Origin: Verrucomicrobiaceae bacterium E54
Lineage (GTDB): Bacteria > Verrucomicrobiota > Verrucomicrobiia > Verrucomicrobiales > Akkermansiaceae
Length of the DNA: 43,120 bases
Assembly (NCBI GenBank): GCA_022548915.1
Contig: JAKZES010000046.1
Span: 1-43,120, forward strand
Direction of reading: 5' to 3'
Shown here one piece after another: positions 40,940 through 43,120 of the stretch (position 1 is the stretch's first letter; the number at the start of each line of letters is the position of its first letter). Position numbers and translations under genes: made by a program. The notes below the pieces were generated by a model. That model saw only the letters and a list, made by a program, of their open reading frames with translations. It did not search any database and was not told where the DNA came from.

Positions 40940-42097
40940 CTATGGCAGACTCCGATAAAGCTCCCGGTATTGGGCAATCATGGAAGCCCGGTTCAACTTG
41001 CTCTCGATCACGAAATTGCGACTCTCACGCATCCTCCGGTGCAGGAGCTCTTCATTCTCGACGAGCCCTTCAATTATTCGCGCAAGCTGGCGATCATCCT
41101 GAGAAGAAAACAGGTACTCCGGATCGGTAATGGAATCGGTAATGCCACCCACTCTTGAGCCAATGCATGCACATCCAAAATGCATCGCTTCCTGCAAGGC
41201 GAGTCCGTAGGCCTCGAAAAGGGAAGGCTGGACGTAGATCGAGGCTCGCCTGAAATAGTCATCAGGGTCAAAGGTCTCGGTCACCAGATCGACCCTGTCG
41301 CGGATCTCCAGGAAATCGAGCATACGCTCGATTCTCTCGTGATACTCGCCGGCATTGGTTCCTCCGACCAGTTGAAGCCGCCAGGTCGGGTGCCTCGCAG
41401 CAATCCTAGCAAACGCCCTAAGGAGCACGTGTTGCCCCTTCCGGTACGCGTAGTGACCCACACACAGAATCAGACGCTCCTTGCGACTCCACCAATCGGG
41501 CTCCAGATCCACCGAATCCAGCCTGCTGTGGTAGATCCGCTTGAACTTTCTTCTGAAGAGCGGGTAACGCCGTGAAGCACGCCTTCGCTCAAACTCCGAC
41601 ACACTGATCTCATAATTCAGATGGTAGAGTTGAATATTCTTGTAAACCCAGGCTGCCACAAACCCGGCCGCGCCACCAAGACGCTCGCGAACACTTCGCT
41701 TCTCGCGCACAGGCATCCGAGCAAATGCCGGATTGGATTGATGGTTGATCAGAAGGATCGACCGGCCCCTCCGGGGAATCTTGTTGATTGTTGACAGCCT
41801 CCTCCTCAGCACACCCCAGGAAAAATCCCCCCCATGGAAGACTGCCACTTCAATGCGATTGTCTTCCAGATAGCGGACGAGGAACGACTCGGCCGCCAGA
41901 TAGTCTAAACCCTCGTTCCATTCAGCCAGCCGGATTCCCACTTCTCGCATGTCATCAACGTCTCCAGAGATCGGCATGGATGGACAAATGACATGCGTTT
42001 CATGCTCGTCAGCCAAGCCGAGGGCGATCTCTCTCGCAAGCAGTGACACTCCACCATGGGACCATAGTGGGATATCGAGGATATGTGCGATTCTCAT
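40940..42097 (-). CDS. GT4 glycosyltransferase
   Basis: A 385-residue GT4 enzyme from the ATG at 42097: RIAHILDIPLWSHGGVSLLARE (N-loop with G-G-V-S), ILLINHQSNPAF, RLILCVGHYAYRKGQHVLLRAFARI, WRLQLVGGTNAG, VDLVTETFDPDDYFRRASIYVQPSLFEAYGLALQEAMHFGCACIGSRVGGI (E-x7-E region: EAYGLALQEA). Ends YRELYRSLP. One of a run of three consecutive GT4 genes; specificity unknown. Confidence 0.88.
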   Translation of the reverse strand: MRIAHILDIPLWSHGGVSLLAREIALGLADEHETHVICPSMPISGDVDDMREVGIRLAEWNEGLDYLAAESFLVRYLEDNRIEVAVFHGGDFSWGVLRRRLSTINKIPRRGRSILLINHQSNPAFARMPVREKRSVRERLGGAAGFVAAWVYKNIQLYHLNYEISVSEFERRRASRRYPLFRRKFKRIYHSRLDSVDLEPDWWSRKERLILCVGHYAYRKGQHVLLRAFARIAARHPTWRLQLVGGTNAGEYHERIERMLDFLEIRDRVDLVTETFDPDDYFRRASIYVQPSLFEAYGLALQEAMHFGCACIGSRVGGITDSITDPEYLFSSQDDRQLARIIEGLVENEELLHRRMRESRNFVIESKLNRASMIAQYRELYRSLP

Positions 42098-42274
42098 TGA
42101 ATTCGCTACCTGGCGTTTTGGTCCCACCAATCAGCGTCAATTTGACGCTTTGTGTCGTAGCCCGGGACTGCGAATCCTCAAGCCCCAGATGCGGAATGGG
42201 CGACTCCTCTTTCGCCGCTGAAAATCCCGCCTGGGTCGCTTAGAGGCGCACAAGCCACCCGATCCCAAGCGTGT

Positions 42275-42913
42275 TCAACTTTGAAGCCCCTCAGACACAT
42301 GCAACCACACAGAACCGAAGATCCGCACATCGCTGCCGAATGACTCGTCCACGGCCTTGACAACTCCAGGGTGGATTTCCTTGTGATAGTCGTGGCCCGA
42401 AATGACAGGGCATCCCGATTGCATTGCCCAGTCGATATCTCTGCGGACAGAGCCATAGTCATGGCCTGCATCGATAAAAACCATGCTCGGCTTCATGTCT
42501 TGGTTCGCTGAATAAAATCCCTCAGCCGACCCGTCATAAATGGATGTCGAACAATTCTTCAAAATGTAGCGGAGTGAACGCTTCGTGAACTGCCTATGCT
42601 CGTCATCTGAGAGAAAAAAGGGATTCCAAGTGAAATTCTCTACCGCGATGAGTTGGGTGTCAGTTCCTTTCAGTGTTGCAAGCAGGGTAGTTGTATGACC
42701 AAACAGCGCCCCAATCTCGACGATCGGCCCTGGATGCAACGAGGCGGACGCAACGGCGGCTTCGATGCCAGCTTCGTCCTCCTCGGTGATCGAACCCCAA
42801 ATCGATTGCTCAGCATTCTCCATGAAGAAAATCGAGGAATTCACGAAAGGCTGCAGACGTCTCCGGTGCTTGAGCAGTTGTATTGTTTTGCGAATTTTAT
42901 TTGCGACTCCCAT
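42275..42913 (-). CDS. Class I SAM-dependent methyltransferase
   Basis: A 212-residue protein: GPIVEIGALFGHTTTLLATLKG (motif I), LIAVENFTWNPFF (strand 2 acid), KPSMVFIDAGHDYGSVRRDIDWAM (strand 4 D-x-G-H-x-Y-x-x-V, the Methyltransf_24 signature), CPVISGHDYH (metal-binding H-D). Substrate unknown; sugar methylation fits the context. The remaining 207 bp to the window end show no gene I can support. Confidence 0.78.
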   Translation of the reverse strand: MGVANKIRKTIQLLKHRRRLQPFVNSSIFFMENAEQSIWGSITEEDEAGIEAAVASASLHPGPIVEIGALFGHTTTLLATLKGTDTQLIAVENFTWNPFFLSDDEHRQFTKRSLRYILKNCSTSIYDGSAEGFYSANQDMKPSMVFIDAGHDYGSVRRDIDWAMQSGCPVISGHDYHKEIHPGVVKAVDESFGSDVRIFGSVWLHVSEGLQS

Positions 42914-43120
42914 CTGAATTGATTTGTTTGGTGGTTTTGTTCATTTCAAAGGCAGCAAGACTGTGCGCTCCCGAAGCGCTTTTTTACCATTTGGCGCTTC
43001 GTCAGATTTGGGGCATCCGCGACCTTTATACTTCTCGGCATTAACTTTTCGGATTCTCGAACAGCTGGAAGTTCTCGGTAACCAGGCTTTGAAGGCATGC
43101 ACGATTTTCGCCGCTGAGCG

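Noticed and set aside
42914-43120. Partial gene at the right edge
   Set aside because: No frame with a credible start, composition or motif.

Overview
The window reads as one large surface-polysaccharide locus from a high-GC Gram-negative bacterium, most likely a verrucomicrobial lineage (inference). The reasons are an exosortase/EpsI pair beside O-antigen-type machinery, many DUF433/DUF5615 toxin-antitoxin pairs, and intergenic DNA crowded with short mosaic repeats. From about 4.4 kb to the end almost every gene lies on the minus strand.

Layout. 0.2-2.7 kb: hisF, a secreted NlpC/P60-like protein, and prs (minus strand). 2.7-8 kb: exosortase and its EpsI-like partner (plus strand), then an O-antigen ligase/polymerase with TPRs and a polyprenyl-phosphate sugar transferase (minus strand). 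8-9.2 kb: a VanZ-like membrane protein. 9.3-20.8 kb: a CDP-glycerol transferase with its TagD cytidylyltransferase, GT2, GT11 and GT4 glycosyltransferases, methyltransferases, a VapBC pair, a REP-associated tyrosine transposase (RAYT), two polytopic membrane proteins and a DUF268 protein. 20.9-26.0 kb: a toxin-antitoxin and repeat island (two DUF433/DUF5615 pairs, a RelB-like/MazF-like pair, a VapB with truncated VapC, and a nucleotidyltransferase-like plus small-protein pair). 26-43 kb: more glycosyltransferases (one a double GT4 fusion), a CMP-sugar synthetase, an SGNH + MBOAT acetylation pair, FkbM and other methyltransferases. Several stretches after 29 kb look visibly AT-richer, which suggests separate acquisition.

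Working model (inference): the sugar transferase starts a lipid-linked repeat unit. The GT2, GT4 and GT11 enzymes extend it. Glycerol phosphate, a nonulosonate-type sugar, methyl and acyl groups decorate it. The O-antigen ligase polymerises or ligates it. The exosortase/EpsI pair couples the locus to surface protein sorting.

The most unusual content is the repeat system. About fourteen copies or fragments of a ~115 bp REP/inverted-REP (BIME-like) element all lie in the same orientation. Each intact arm is a GGAG-flanked hairpin whose stem changes by compensating bases. Five copies immediately flank the RAYT gene. The copies recur in composites with octamer arrays, a second hairpin family and heptamer arrays. 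They overlap stop codons, supply protein termini, are interrupted by a hairpin-ended insertion, and octamer/heptamer mosaics appear as two in-frame insertions inside the MBOAT gene.
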